DNA from: Nitrospirota bacterium
Lineage (GTDB): Bacteria > Nitrospirota > Leptospirillia > Leptospirillales > Leptospirillaceae
Direction: 5' to 3'
DNA: 64,000 bases
Assembly: GCA_021785195.1 (NCBI GenBank)
Contig: JAJYGC010000005.1
Coordinates: forward strand, 99,809-163,808
This document shows positions 28,001-36,732 of the stretch, piece by piece. The notes under the pieces are model-generated. The model made no database searches. It had not been told where the DNA came from and worked only from the letters and a program-made list of their open reading frames with translations. Position 1 is the stretch's first letter. Every line of letters begins with the position of its first letter. Position numbers and translations under genes: made by a program.

Positions 28001-29101
28001 TCACGATTCTCTATATGGGAGGCCTGTTCCCCGGAAACCTTTCCAGGGAACAGGCCTGACCTCTCCCTTGGAAAGAAGCATGACCTTGAAGGCCTGCCCC
28101 ATCCGAAAAGGGTGAATCAAAGTCATCATTCGGGACATTTCCTCTTCAGATATCCCTTCCTCGCCCTGAATCAGGCCCTCCATTCCCAGATTGGTCAGAA
28201 AATGCATCTGGTCGGTAAACCCTTCGACCCGATAACCGATTGAGGAAAGGTGTTTTGCCAAAACTGGAAAATCCACATGCACTGTAAGATCGATGCTTCC
28301 TGGAACGGTTTCAAGAACATTCTCTACGATTTCATGGGATCGGTATCCCATTAAAGTTCCCTTTGCCCTTCTCGGAGAAAATCGTTCGAACACGCTATCG
28401 CCATAATCGATCCAGAGCATGAATCCCCTCTCGAGGATCTGGTCGAACCGTGAAACCATCTCACACATTTCCTTCTCCACTTCCCATTCGAAGCCTTCCG
28501 GAATCTTCGCGGGAGGAAGGTGGATTCCCTCAATCAGGGAAGGGTCAGACAGTTCTCCCTCGACTTCCCGAAAAACATCTCCATCTTTCTCAACATAGAT
28601 CTCACAGATACCATTCGTCGTCTTCCTGAGCCGATGTGCTGGCATTGCATCCAGAAACTCATTTCCAAGAATGACCCCGGTAAATGGACGCCCGGAATCC
28701 CAATCAGACCGGCTGCCATCGATCCATTCAGGGTTAACCCCTTGGACCTTACCCAGTTTGGTGACCTGTTCCTCGCGCAAACGTGGACTCGTTTCAAAAA
28801 GTCGCGGACGGATTCGCCCAAAAAATCCGGGAGCAAGCATTTTGATCGAAACAAGGATGTCCCTCATGAGTGTCCCATTGCCCGGCCCTGCTTCCATCAG
28901 GTAGAATTCGGAAGGATGGTTCAGGGCTTCATCCAGCTCCATGATTTGCTGGGTTAACAGGAGTGCGAAAACAGGGCTGAGTTCAGGAGCAGTATAGAAG
29001 TCCCCTCCATCGAAACCGATCCTGGCATTTTTGGTGTAGTAACCATGAAGAGGGTCCACCAAAGCTCTTGTCATGAAATCCCTGAATGTCATCCGCTCCA
29101 T
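28001..29101 (-). CDS. MidA/NDUFAF7-like SAM-dependent methyltransferase (DUF185)
   Basis: Class I methyltransferase of the COG1565 family; the mitochondrial homologue dimethylates an arginine of a complex I subunit. Typical blocks are visible: TFRDFMTRALVDPLHGYY at the start, GDFYTAPELSPVF, the SAM loop LMEAGPGNGTLMRDIL and GNEFLDAMPAHR. Length 366 is normal. It is a single gene, convergent with the cytochrome gene eight bases away. No complex I genes are in this window. Confidence 0.88.
   Translation of the reverse strand: MERMTFRDFMTRALVDPLHGYYTKNARIGFDGGDFYTAPELSPVFALLLTQQIMELDEALNHPSEFYLMEAGPGNGTLMRDILVSIKMLAPGFFGRIRPRLFETSPRLREEQVTKLGKVQGVNPEWIDGSRSDWDSGRPFTGVILGNEFLDAMPAHRLRKTTNGICEIYVEKDGDVFREVEGELSDPSLIEGIHLPPAKIPEGFEWEVEKEMCEMVSRFDQILERGFMLWIDYGDSVFERFSPRRAKGTLMGYRSHEIVENVLETVPGSIDLTVHVDFPVLAKHLSSIGYRVEGFTDQMHFLTNLGMEGLIQGEEGISEEEMSRMMTLIHPFRMGQAFKVMLLSKGEVRPVPWKGFRGTGLPYRES
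28021..28056. repeat. 11-bp inverted repeat in the 3' end of the methyltransferase gene
   Basis: GGCCTGTTCCC and GGGAACAGGCC flank a 14-base loop, inside the last codons of the minus-strand gene and 29 bases beyond the stop of the convergent cytochrome gene. It may serve as transcript end for the plus-strand run, though no T-run follows. Confidence 0.5.
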
Positions 29102-29120
29102 TGACGCTCCTTAAACCTGA

Positions 29121-29387
29121 TTGAGTCTGGAAATGATCCTATTGCGGATTATATTGTTTCTTTTCTTTCTGCCTGTCGTCTTTCTGGTCCTGCGGCGCAT
29201 CGGAACTGTCGCAGTTCGACCCAAAAAACCTGCAGTTTCGATTCCCACCGTCCGGGACCCTGTGTGTGGAATGTTTCTAGATCCGAAATCCCCTTCCGTC
29301 CTGGTGGAAAATCTCAACGATTCACTCGTCTACTTCTGCAGTCCGGAGTGCCGGGACAAACACATCCACCAAAACCAGCATGCATAA
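29121..29387 (+). CDS. Small membrane protein with TRASH/YHS-like metal-binding domain
   Basis: An 88-residue protein: one N-terminal membrane span (MILLRIILFLFFLPVVFLVL), a short basic linker, then DPVCGM and YFCSPECRDKH, the cysteine pattern of YHS/TRASH domains that bind heavy metals such as copper. The start may be TTG 29121 or ATG 29133. It ends in TAATG, sharing one base with the glycerate kinase start. It could sense or hand over metal near the membrane; this is inference. Confidence 0.75.
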   Translation: MSLEMILLRIILFLFFLPVVFLVLRRIGTVAVRPKKPAVSIPTVRDPVCGMFLDPKSPSVLVENLNDSLVYFCSPECRDKHIHQNQHA

Positions 29388-30721
29388 TGTCTATCCCCAA
29401 AAACTCCGGCGTTGAGCCCAAATGGTTCATTTCCTTCTCCAGGGATCAGATTCCTGAACTTTTGCGTCAACTCTCTCCTCAATCGCTGATCGAGGAAGTT
29501 CCCTCGGAAATCTGGTCAAAGCTGAAGGAAAAACCACCGTATATCCTCTCCGTGGGCAAAGCCGCCCGACAGATGTCCGAGACCCTGACCCAACTGTTTT
29601 CCGTCCCGAGATCCCAAACATTGACAATCATTCCCGAAGGATATCCCCCACCGGAAGACTTGCCTTATCTTATGGGAAATCATCCCTTTCCTGGAACCAA
29701 AAGCCAGACCGCTGCCCTTCAGGCATTATCCTTTGTAAAATCCATCCCAGAACAGGAACGCCTGCTTTGCGCCATTTCCGGAGGGGCTTCCAGCCTTCTC
29801 TTTCAACCGGCCACCGGATTGACCGAACAGTCAAAGTCGGCCCTGATCTCACGACTCATGATGAAAGGGGCGCCCATCGAGATCCTGAATCATGTCCGGA
29901 TTCATCTTTCAGCGATCAAGGGGGGTGGATTGCTAAAGGGGTTTCGGGGTCGGGAGGTTCATACCGTCCTCCTTTCAGATACCCCCTGCCTGCCATCGGA
30001 GACGGTTGGATCAGGCCTAACCTTTCCACTGACGAGAGATGGGAAAAAAACAATTTCCATCCTTCAGGAGTGGATGCCTTTCCAGGAAATCCCTGAGGAG
30101 ATCCGACAATTCCTGCTCTCCGCCCAGAACGATCCTCCCGTTATTTCCTGGAAATCCGACATCACTCTTGTGGGAAACTCCGAAACAGTTTTAAAAAAAG
30201 CAGCACATCTTCTAACCCCGGAAGGAGTCCAGCCGGAGTTTCTCACCGCCTGCCTCTCGGGTGAGGCACAGGAGGCGGGCAAGGTATTGGGATCCATCAT
30301 CCGGTGGCAAGCCCAGGACAAAACCAGGGCCAGATTGTTCCTGGCGACAGGAGAAACAACTGTCACTCTTTCAGAAGAAGCCGGAAAGGGTGGGCGGACC
30401 CTCGAACTCGGACTTTCCCTGGGACTCTCCCTAAAAGGGATTCGCGGAGTGATTGGATGTCTGGCAACCGATGGAGTGGACGGCAATTCAGGGTTGTCCG
30501 GAATCCTTCTGGATACCTTTGACATCCAAAACGAGTCGATCCGGACAAGAATCCGGAATTCCCTCAGGTGGCACGACACAGCCCCCCTGGTTCTGGAAGA
30601 GGGTTTTTCCTTGCAGCTCGGACCCAGCGGGACCAATCTCAACGACTTGCTCTGGATTTACCTTCCCCCCAAAACCAGTAGAAAGGTCACCCCATGGACC
30701 AGCGCAACTCAAGACAATTGA
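29387..30721 (+). CDS. Glycerate 2-kinase (GckA/MOFRL type)
   Basis: Phosphorylates D-glycerate to 2-phosphoglycerate, linking glyoxylate or serine metabolism to glycolysis. The N-terminal GckA domain has ILSVGKAARQM and CAISGGASSLL, LSAIKGGGL follows, and the C-terminal MOFRL domain has ATGETTVT, GKGGRTLELGL and the LATDGVDGNSG segment. ATG 29387 is the right start; the first 41 residues in the ORF track belong to the frame overlapping the TRASH gene. Length 444 is normal. Confidence 0.93.
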   Translation: MSIPKNSGVEPKWFISFSRDQIPELLRQLSPQSLIEEVPSEIWSKLKEKPPYILSVGKAARQMSETLTQLFSVPRSQTLTIIPEGYPPPEDLPYLMGNHPFPGTKSQTAALQALSFVKSIPEQERLLCAISGGASSLLFQPATGLTEQSKSALISRLMMKGAPIEILNHVRIHLSAIKGGGLLKGFRGREVHTVLLSDTPCLPSETVGSGLTFPLTRDGKKTISILQEWMPFQEIPEEIRQFLLSAQNDPPVISWKSDITLVGNSETVLKKAAHLLTPEGVQPEFLTACLSGEAQEAGKVLGSIIRWQAQDKTRARLFLATGETTVTLSEEAGKGGRTLELGLSLGLSLKGIRGVIGCLATDGVDGNSGLSGILLDTFDIQNESIRTRIRNSLRWHDTAPLVLEEGFSLQLGPSGTNLNDLLWIYLPPKTSRKVTPWTSATQDN

Positions 30722-31071
30722 CAGGGTGGGTCGCATCGGTTCTGGTCTTCCTGCTCTTGCCAACCCTTCCCGCATTCGCTGATGACGAATACTCGGTTGC
30801 ATTCTGGGGACAGACCCACATCAAGGAAGCGGTCCACCTCCATCAGACGCTGACCCCCTCAGACTTCAGCATCGCCTGTCATCAGGGGATCAGATCGATT
30901 CACATCCAGTCCCCCTCAAGAATCATTTCCAGTGAAACTTATTCGGCATGGAAAGACTTTTCAGACCCCAGACGGTTGAAATATTGCAGGAAGTTCCCGC
31001 ACAAGGTCTGGTACCTTCTTGGGGAAGCCCCCTATTTCATGCTTCCCTCAAAACCTGGGGACCATAAATAA
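30694..31071 (+). CDS. Exported protein of unknown function
   Basis: A 125-residue protein with a signal peptide (WVASVLVFLLLPTLPAFA, cleavage likely before DDEYS). The mature part has two cysteines and no motif I know. It starts inside the 3' end of the glycerate kinase gene (28-base overlap) and its own 3' end overlaps the convergent sppA by 40 bases. The clear signal sequence argues for a real gene, but it could be lineage-specific. Confidence 0.6.
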   Translation: MDQRNSRQLTGWVASVLVFLLLPTLPAFADDEYSVAFWGQTHIKEAVHLHQTLTPSDFSIACHQGIRSIHIQSPSRIISSETYSAWKDFSDPRRLKYCRKFPHKVWYLLGEAPYFMLPSKPGDHK

Positions 31072-32024
31072 AGGAGCGACGGCCCAGTCTGTGTCAATAC
31101 TCCCGCAATGTGACCTGCCTCCGACAAAGGATCCGGGCTCATGCTCGAACTTCCAAAAAGTCCGGTCGAAGCCAGGAAGGGTTCTTGATAACGGATGATC
31201 CTGAAACGGTCGACATGCATGAGTCGCTTCATGTGGTCTATCAGTTCGTCCCGGTACCCGATACGGTCAATCAGATGGTTTTTCAACGCCTGCCTTGCGG
31301 TATAAATTCGGCCATCGGCAATTCCCTTGAGCGTATCCGGAGGAATCTGCCGATCTTGGGAAACGATATCGAAAAACTGTTGATAAAGGTCTGATATCAA
31401 TCCCTGGAAAAGCTTTTTGTCATTGTCAGACATTGGCTTCAGCGGAGATCCCATTTCTTTTTCAGGACCAGAGGCCAAGCTTCGGTCTTCGACCCCAATT
31501 TTCTGCATCAACCCAGTAATCCCGACATTGAAGATCACGACTCCAATGCTTCCCACAACACTCGTTGGGTGGGCCCAAACCTCATCAGCCCCCACGGAAA
31601 CATAATATGCCCCCGAAGCACCCATATCCCCGATCATTGCGAACACGGGAATCGAATTTTTTTGTTTGAACTCCCGAATTAGGTGATAGACCCTGTCAGA
31701 GGCCGTGACCGACCCTCCAGCACTGTCAATCAGCAGTATGACCCCGCGAATTTTGGGATCCCGGGATGCTTTCCTCAAGGATTCCCGGACCATCGTCACC
31801 GTATCCTCACGTCCTCCCAAAAAGGGGACTCCCTTGCTTGTCTGGTCCCCGACAAACCCTTTGATGGGGATCAAAAGCACCTTGTTATTGGAATCCGATC
31901 CCGAAAGAACCTGCTCCTGAAGTCCTTTTTCTGTCGGGAGCAAATTGATGCTGATGCATGAGGTCAGCATCAGTGGGATAAACCAAAGAAAAATCATTTT
32001 TGGAACTCGATTTCCAAATCGCAC
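31032..32024 (-). CDS. sppA: Signal peptide peptidase SppA-type serine protease
   Basis: Membrane-bound ClpP-fold protease that degrades cleaved signal peptides. An N-terminal lipobox-like LMLTSC follows a short hydrophobic stretch, so it may be a lipoprotein. The ILLIDSAGGSVTASD block, the nucleophile region GDMGASGAYYVS and the downstream lysine region GPEKEMGSPLKPMSDNDK fit the single-domain (short) SppA form. The GTG at 32024 has GGAG upstream. Confidence 0.88.
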   Translation of the reverse strand: MRFGNRVPKMIFLWFIPLMLTSCISINLLPTEKGLQEQVLSGSDSNNKVLLIPIKGFVGDQTSKGVPFLGGREDTVTMVRESLRKASRDPKIRGVILLIDSAGGSVTASDRVYHLIREFKQKNSIPVFAMIGDMGASGAYYVSVGADEVWAHPTSVVGSIGVVIFNVGITGLMQKIGVEDRSLASGPEKEMGSPLKPMSDNDKKLFQGLISDLYQQFFDIVSQDRQIPPDTLKGIADGRIYTARQALKNHLIDRIGYRDELIDHMKRLMHVDRFRIIRYQEPFLASTGLFGSSSMSPDPLSEAGHIAGVLTQTGPSLLYLWSPGFEGSMK

Positions 32025-32047
32025 AGTCAGACTCCGGGAGAAATGGT

Positions 32048-32542
32048 CTAGGAACGGTAGTTGGTAAATTGCAGATCAATTCCAAAATCTTTTGACTTCA
32101 GCAATCCGATCACGCTCTGAAGGTCATCTTTCGATTTGGCCAGGACCCTTACCGAGTCTCCCTGTATCTGGGCCTGAACCTTTAATTTCGAGTTCTTGAT
32201 TTCCTTGACAACATCCTTGGCAACCTCCGCTGACAATCCCTGTTTGAAACGGACGCGTTGCCGGACTTTTCCCCCCAATGATTCTTCCACCTTCTGCCGA
32301 TCAAGGTTCTTGAGCGGAATTCCTCGTCGAACACACTTTGATTCCAGGATTTCCTGAACCGAAAGTAACTTATGACCATCAGGCGCATGAACAACCAGAT
32401 CTTCCTTGTCCCATTCGATCTGTGCACCGGAAGCCTTAAGGTCAAAGCGATTCAATAGTTCCTTGTTCGACTGATCCACTGCATTTCTGGCTTCTTGCAT
32501 ATCCACTTTCGAGACGATATCAAAAGAGTTTTCCAATGCCAC
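32048..32542 (-). CDS. yajQ: YajQ-family nucleotide-binding protein (DUF520)
   Basis: A 164-residue protein of the YajQ family; some members bind cyclic di-GMP or RNA. The start MALENSFDIVSKVDMQE and the end GLLKSKDFGIDLQFTNYR are diagnostic. The start codon is GTG with GGGGGGAG five bases upstream. It lies between the ABC exporter genes and sppA, all in one direction, without obvious functional link. Confidence 0.93.
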   Translation of the reverse strand: MALENSFDIVSKVDMQEARNAVDQSNKELLNRFDLKASGAQIEWDKEDLVVHAPDGHKLLSVQEILESKCVRRGIPLKNLDRQKVEESLGGKVRQRVRFKQGLSAEVAKDVVKEIKNSKLKVQAQIQGDSVRVLAKSKDDLQSVIGLLKSKDFGIDLQFTNYRS

Positions 32543-32581
32543 AGGCTCCCCCCTTTCCCAAAAAATTCACCACATTCATCA

Positions 32582-33400
32582 CTAAGAAGGACTTTCCTGA
32601 TTAAAAAGGCGAATCGCAAGAAACGACATCACAGCACCGAAGAGACACACTCCAATCAAATCTTCTGGATAAGAAAAATAGTGGAGGCCAAGAAAAACTC
32701 CACGAAGAAGGTCCACTCCATAGGTCACCGGGTCAAGATGGGCCAGTACGCTGAGCCAATTTGGCAAGCCATTGATCGGAAACATGGCCCCTGAAAGAAA
32801 GTAGAGAGGAAGGATGATGAAATTCAACAGTACCATGAACCCCTGACTCGAAGACATGCGCACTGACAATGCTATTCCCATTGCGGTCTGGGAAACGGCG
32901 ATCATCATCATGATTCCCAAAGCCATGAGCACTTTCCAGAATGATAAATGCATTCCAAATACCGGAGTCAACCCCATCAGGATCGTGGCCTGGATCAGGC
33001 TGTTGGTGCTTCCACCCAGAACCTTCCCTATGACAATGGCTGTTCTGGAAAGAGGCGCGACAAGGACCTCCTTCAGAAATCCCACTTCACGATCCCAAAC
33101 GACGGCAATTCCGGCGAACGAAGCCGTAAAGAGAATACTCATCGCCAAAATTCCTGGAAAAATGAAGGATTGATAGTTCATATGGGTATTTCCGGCGGTA
33201 AGGACACGCCCTTTGAGACCACCTCCCAAAATGAAAAGAAACAACAAGGGTTGGACAAACGCTCCAATCAGACGAAGCTTATCCCGCCACAACCGAATGA
33301 TATCCCGAAACCATAGAGTATAAATGGCCCTGAGGTCCCTTAGGAGAGGGGAAGAAAAGGTGATGTTCGTACTCCCCCGATAGGCAACTTCTGTTTTCAT
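32582..33400 (-). CDS. ABC-2 type exporter permease
   Basis: Membrane subunit (272 residues, about six spans) of an ABC exporter of the DrrB/NodJ type. The long amphipathic N-terminal region, the VVWDREVGFLKEVLVAPLSR block and the late LPLYFLSGAMFPINGLPNWL segment are typical. Its ATG overlaps the ATPase stop by four bases. The substrate is unknown; relatives export drugs, polysaccharide or lipid-linked material. Confidence 0.9.
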   Translation of the reverse strand: MKTEVAYRGSTNITFSSPLLRDLRAIYTLWFRDIIRLWRDKLRLIGAFVQPLLFLFILGGGLKGRVLTAGNTHMNYQSFIFPGILAMSILFTASFAGIAVVWDREVGFLKEVLVAPLSRTAIVIGKVLGGSTNSLIQATILMGLTPVFGMHLSFWKVLMALGIMMMIAVSQTAMGIALSVRMSSSQGFMVLLNFIILPLYFLSGAMFPINGLPNWLSVLAHLDPVTYGVDLLRGVFLGLHYFSYPEDLIGVCLFGAVMSFLAIRLFNQESPS

Positions 33401-34380
33401 AACTTTCCCCGATAGACGCGGTGAAATGGAGAAGCAGCCTCCGAACTGCTGGATACCCCTTTCCCAGTGATCTGGATGAATACATCATCTAGATCAGGCG
33501 AGCGAATGGTCATGGCTTGAATGGGAACAGTGATCTTTTGGACAACATGAATGGCATTCCCGATATCCGCCGGCAAGGGAAAAGAAAAGGATCCAATTCT
33601 CTCATCTCGAAATTCCTTGATTCCAAATTGTTCACAAAGGAAGGATTTAATCAATTCAATCTTGTCGGGATCTGATTCAAGGGTCACAATCTCTGGACCA
33701 ACCTGTTTCTTAAGATTTTCTGGAGTGTCCAGGGCGACGAACCGGCCTTCGTTCATAATGGCGAGGCGGTCAGCAGATTCGGCTTCCTCAAGATAATGGG
33801 TGGTCAAAAGGATGGTCATCCCCCATTCTTTCCTCGCAAAATGAACGTATTCCCAGATGGTTCTCCGCGTGGCCGGGTCCAATCCAATTGTCGGTTCATC
33901 AAGGATAAGCAGTTCAGGGAAATGCATCAATCCCCGCGCAATTTCAAGCCTTCGACGCATCCCTCCCGAATAGGTCCGAACAAGATCATGGCGCCTCTCC
34001 CACAAATCGACAGTGGAAAGCATAAATTGAATTCTTTCTTTGCGCTGTAGGGAGGACATCCCATATAGGCGCCCGTGGAAATCCATGTTTTCTATGGCTG
34101 ATAGTCGATCATCCAGGCTTGGATCCTGAAAGATCACTCCAATTTTCTGTCGAACGCGATGGGGTTCCTGGGTGACATCGAGAGAATCAATGGAAACTGT
34201 ACCTTCAGTTGGTTTTAAGATGGTCGAGAGAATGGAGATGGTCGTCGTTTTGCCCGCCCCATTTGGGCCAAGCAGTGCAAAAAACTCCCCCTTTCGGACA
34301 TCAAAGTCAAGACCATTGACAGCCGTCCTCGCCCCTTTGCCCGTATAAAAAATTTTTTTCAGATGACGAACTTTTACCAT
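33397..34380 (-). CDS. ABC exporter ATPase (DrrA-like)
   Basis: Nucleotide-binding subunit pairing with the adjacent permease. Walker A GPNGAGKTT, Q-loop FQDPSLDDRLSA, signature YSGGMRRRLEIARG, Walker B LLILDEPTIGLD and the switch histidine in LLTTHYLEEAE are complete. I prefer ATG 34380 (MVKVRHLKK), which matches the family start; ATG 34425 in the track would begin just 11 bases past a terminator. Neither has a clear ribosome-binding site, so this start is uncertain. Confidence 0.9.
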   Translation of the reverse strand: MVKVRHLKKIFYTGKGARTAVNGLDFDVRKGEFFALLGPNGAGKTTTISILSTILKPTEGTVSIDSLDVTQEPHRVRQKIGVIFQDPSLDDRLSAIENMDFHGRLYGMSSLQRKERIQFMLSTVDLWERRHDLVRTYSGGMRRRLEIARGLMHFPELLILDEPTIGLDPATRRTIWEYVHFARKEWGMTILLTTHYLEEAESADRLAIMNEGRFVALDTPENLKKQVGPEIVTLESDPDKIELIKSFLCEQFGIKEFRDERIGSFSFPLPADIGNAIHVVQKITVPIQAMTIRSPDLDDVFIQITGKGVSSSSEAASPFHRVYRGKL

Positions 34381-34436
34381 AGGAGACGATTCTACGTGAA
34401 TTAGGATGAAGGGGATAGATTTCATTTATAGGGATA

Positions 34437-34468
34437 AAAAAAGAGCCCCTATAACGGGGCTCTTTTTT
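34437..34468. terminator. Strong bidirectional terminator at the end of the bc-complex operon
   Basis: AAAAAAGAGCCCC and GGGGCTCTTTTTT form a perfect 13-bp stem with a 6-base loop. On the minus strand it lies just after the tetraheme cytochrome gene; it ends that operon ahead of the ABC exporter genes. Confidence 0.92.
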
Positions 34469-34492
34469 GAGGCAAGGATTCGTGATTAAAAA

Positions 34493-35458
34493 CTATTGCT
34501 TGAAGGACGCCTTTTTGAAAGCGGAATCAGGCAAGACACCAATGTTACCCTTGGTAACAGGAATCGGAACAGGACGTCCCTGAGTTCTCTCAACAGGCAA
34601 GTAGGATTGTGGAACAGTAATGACTGCTGGGTCAACTAACCCAAGCACCCAAGTGGTCAAGGCGGTGGTTTGTTCATCAGTCAAGTGGAAATTGGGCATG
34701 ATCGTCGGTGGCACCTTAAAGGCTGGAACACCTGGCGAAATTCTCCTGGGATTTTTAAAATGCTCCCATTCCCATTCCCGCTCTGAATGGATCCCATTGA
34801 CGTAAACAAACAGGTGAACATTATAAAAGCCGAGCTCGGTCCTGGATCCAAAACCGGATAGGTCAGGCGCCAGCACACCATGGAGGTCAAATTGGGCCAT
34901 GGAATGACAGGATCCGCACCCTTTTTCCTTAATGGTTTTCTTGGCCAAGTTCAAATAGGGGGTCATTGGGGGATTGACACCGGCATTGTAAAGGTCGGTG
35001 TGACATTTTGCGCAGCTGGCCTCTGCAAATGGGCCGATCTTTGGCTGATAGTCAAGTGTCACATTGAATCCATGTGCCGACTTGACAGTGGTTGCCAGAC
35101 CGTTTCCATCGTGGCACACGGTACACCCAAACTTTCCGAATGGATGCTTGTGCATAAAACCTTCAAGATCAGGATGAGTCGTAAAGGGTTCCGGAGCATT
35201 TCTGAAGATGGGCACATCAATGCCCATATGGCAGGTCTGGCACCGGTCTGCCTTGTTGAGGATGTTGTTCCATGTCTGAACGACCATCAAAGGAGAATTG
35301 GCCAGGGCTGGCTTGTTCGTCTTCTCAGCCAGAAGCTTATAGTATTGCCTCTGGTAAACCATCCATGATGGGTGGGTGTTTTTGTACATGTCATATGCGA
35401 TGGAGGCCGCAAGAATGATTGTAGAAAAAAGAAACAGGACATAGATCTTTGTTTTCAT
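34493..35458 (-). CDS. Membrane-anchored tetraheme c-type cytochrome of the bc/b6f-type complex
   Basis: Cytochrome subunit of the quinol oxidoreductase. One N-terminal span (IYVLFLFSTIILAASIAY) anchors a periplasmic domain with four haem-c sites: CQTCH (73-77), CTVCH (112-116), CAKCH (149-153) and CGSCH (181-185). The stretch after the fourth haem, ending in TIMPNFHLTDEQ, looks like a mono-haem cytochrome c fold with a methionine ligand. It is last in the operon, overlapping the small membrane protein gene by four bases. It replaces the usual monoheme c1 or f. Confidence 0.9.
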   Translation of the reverse strand: MKTKIYVLFLFSTIILAASIAYDMYKNTHPSWMVYQRQYYKLLAEKTNKPALANSPLMVVQTWNNILNKADRCQTCHMGIDVPIFRNAPEPFTTHPDLEGFMHKHPFGKFGCTVCHDGNGLATTVKSAHGFNVTLDYQPKIGPFAEASCAKCHTDLYNAGVNPPMTPYLNLAKKTIKEKGCGSCHSMAQFDLHGVLAPDLSGFGSRTELGFYNVHLFVYVNGIHSEREWEWEHFKNPRRISPGVPAFKVPPTIMPNFHLTDEQTTALTTWVLGLVDPAVITVPQSYLPVERTQGRPVPIPVTKGNIGVLPDSAFKKASFKQ

Positions 35459-35673
35459 GCGCGTCGACCCCTTTCATTCATCGCATCGGGATCCTTCCGA
35501 AGGGGATGCCCTTCTGGATAGAACGAACGTTCCTGCCACTTCTGGAACCAAACCAACAGATAATAAAAAAATGCGGTTCCAACCAAGAGGATGAGGGAAA
35601 TTCCGATCCGATAGGGGAAGCCAAAGTACTGCTCAACCCAAGGCTCGTTCAAGAGATTGTGGAATGGACTCAT
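35455..35673 (-). CDS. Small single-span subunit of the bc/b6f-type complex
   Basis: A 72-residue protein with one span (IGISLILLVGTAFFYYLLVWF) and a charged C-terminal tail, overlapping the tetraheme cytochrome gene (ATGA). No motif is known, but its position between cytochrome b and cytochrome c genes suggests a small structural subunit. The start has AAGGAGAGG upstream. Confidence 0.72.
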   Translation of the reverse strand: MSPFHNLLNEPWVEQYFGFPYRIGISLILLVGTAFFYYLLVWFQKWQERSFYPEGHPLRKDPDAMNERGRRA

Positions 35674-35772
35674 AGCCTCTCCTTAGCCTAAAAACCTGTT
35701 TTCAACCAAGCCCAAAATGGGATCTGCAACATATCGTTCAATTTATAGAGACAAGAGACACAGGTAGAGCAT

Positions 35773-35802
35773 GTCTACCCTCCCCTGGCAAGGAGGGTAG
35801 AC
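35773..35802 (-). other. Intercistronic 11-bp stem-loop in the bc operon
   Basis: GTCTACCCTCC and GGAGGGTAGAC pair perfectly around 8 bases in the 159-base gap between the C-terminal cytochrome b gene and the small subunit gene. A neighbouring GGTAGA (35763-35768) can alternatively pair with TCTACC of the left arm. No U-run follows on the minus strand, so it is probably an mRNA stability or processing element rather than a terminator. Confidence 0.65.
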
Positions 35803-35832
35803 CAAGAGAACAACCCAGAAAACGATCAGGGG

Positions 35833-36663
35833 TCAGACATTAATCCAGGGGGTGACAACGATATATTTGATATTGAACAGGAGTCTCAGAATAATTTTAA
35901 GCCCTACTCCCATCATTGATAGAAAGAAAAACATGAAGACAAAGTATCGGGAACGTCCCAAGTAATCAAAAAACTTCCTCATAAAGAAGTAGGGTATTGC
36001 CATCCCAATCGCAAAATAGGCAAAGAAGATGATGTCACAAAGGCCTTTTGCAACATCCTTGGAGACATGGAGAAGGTTGACAAATACAATGTGAAGGGGA
36101 ACAAGTGTCACCAAAGCGGGATTCATATGCTCGAGGTGATTGCTCCACGGCCAGTACCACTGCCAATCAAGACCCCTAAGGTAAGTCCCGATCACAATGG
36201 TTACCCACCAGAGTGCAAACCCGAATGAGTAGTTGAAAATTGCAAATTTTCTCTCGCTAAAGGTGTAATAACCAATGCCCTTAGGGTTTGTGTCGACATA
36301 CGGAAACACCATGAGACCCAAAATGATCATTCCTGGCAAAACAACCCCGGCATACCAGGGATCGAAATACACCAGAAGTTCCTGAAGTCCCAAAAAGTAC
36401 CAAGGGGCACGCATGGGGTTTGGTGTTGTGGAAGGATCCGCCAAAGACCGAAGCGGCGCATGCACAAACTGGACGAGGATGATCAGTCCAGCTGTCACAA
36501 GCAAGGCGCAAATAAGCTCAATCATGATTAGATTGGGCCAGGTATAGACAGTATCTTCCGGCTCTTTGCGAACAATCGGGGCCGAGCCTTTCATCAGCTC
36601 TACTAGCCCATAGCTTTTTCTAGCATCACGAGGAAATATTTCCCGAGTCGCCTTGTTCTCCAT
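35833..36663 (-). CDS. Cytochrome b C-terminal subunit (subunit IV-like)
   Basis: Second half of a split cytochrome b, 276 residues, providing part of the quinol-oxidising site. After a hydrophilic N terminus it has at least six spans, more than the three of b6f subunit IV. The Qo-site motif reads APWYFLGLQELL where most complexes have PEWY, and VYFDPWYAG follows, a form seen in other split-b complexes of Nitrospirota-like organisms. It follows the b6-type gene in the same operon. Confidence 0.9.
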   Translation of the reverse strand: MENKATREIFPRDARKSYGLVELMKGSAPIVRKEPEDTVYTWPNLIMIELICALLVTAGLIILVQFVHAPLRSLADPSTTPNPMRAPWYFLGLQELLVYFDPWYAGVVLPGMIILGLMVFPYVDTNPKGIGYYTFSERKFAIFNYSFGFALWWVTIVIGTYLRGLDWQWYWPWSNHLEHMNPALVTLVPLHIVFVNLLHVSKDVAKGLCDIIFFAYFAIGMAIPYFFMRKFFDYLGRSRYFVFMFFFLSMMGVGLKIILRLLFNIKYIVVTPWINV

Positions 36664-36732
36664 TCAAGTATCCCCTTTAAGCACCTGAACAATCCAATTA
36701 TGGGTACATTTATTGGCCCAAACGGGTTCTTG

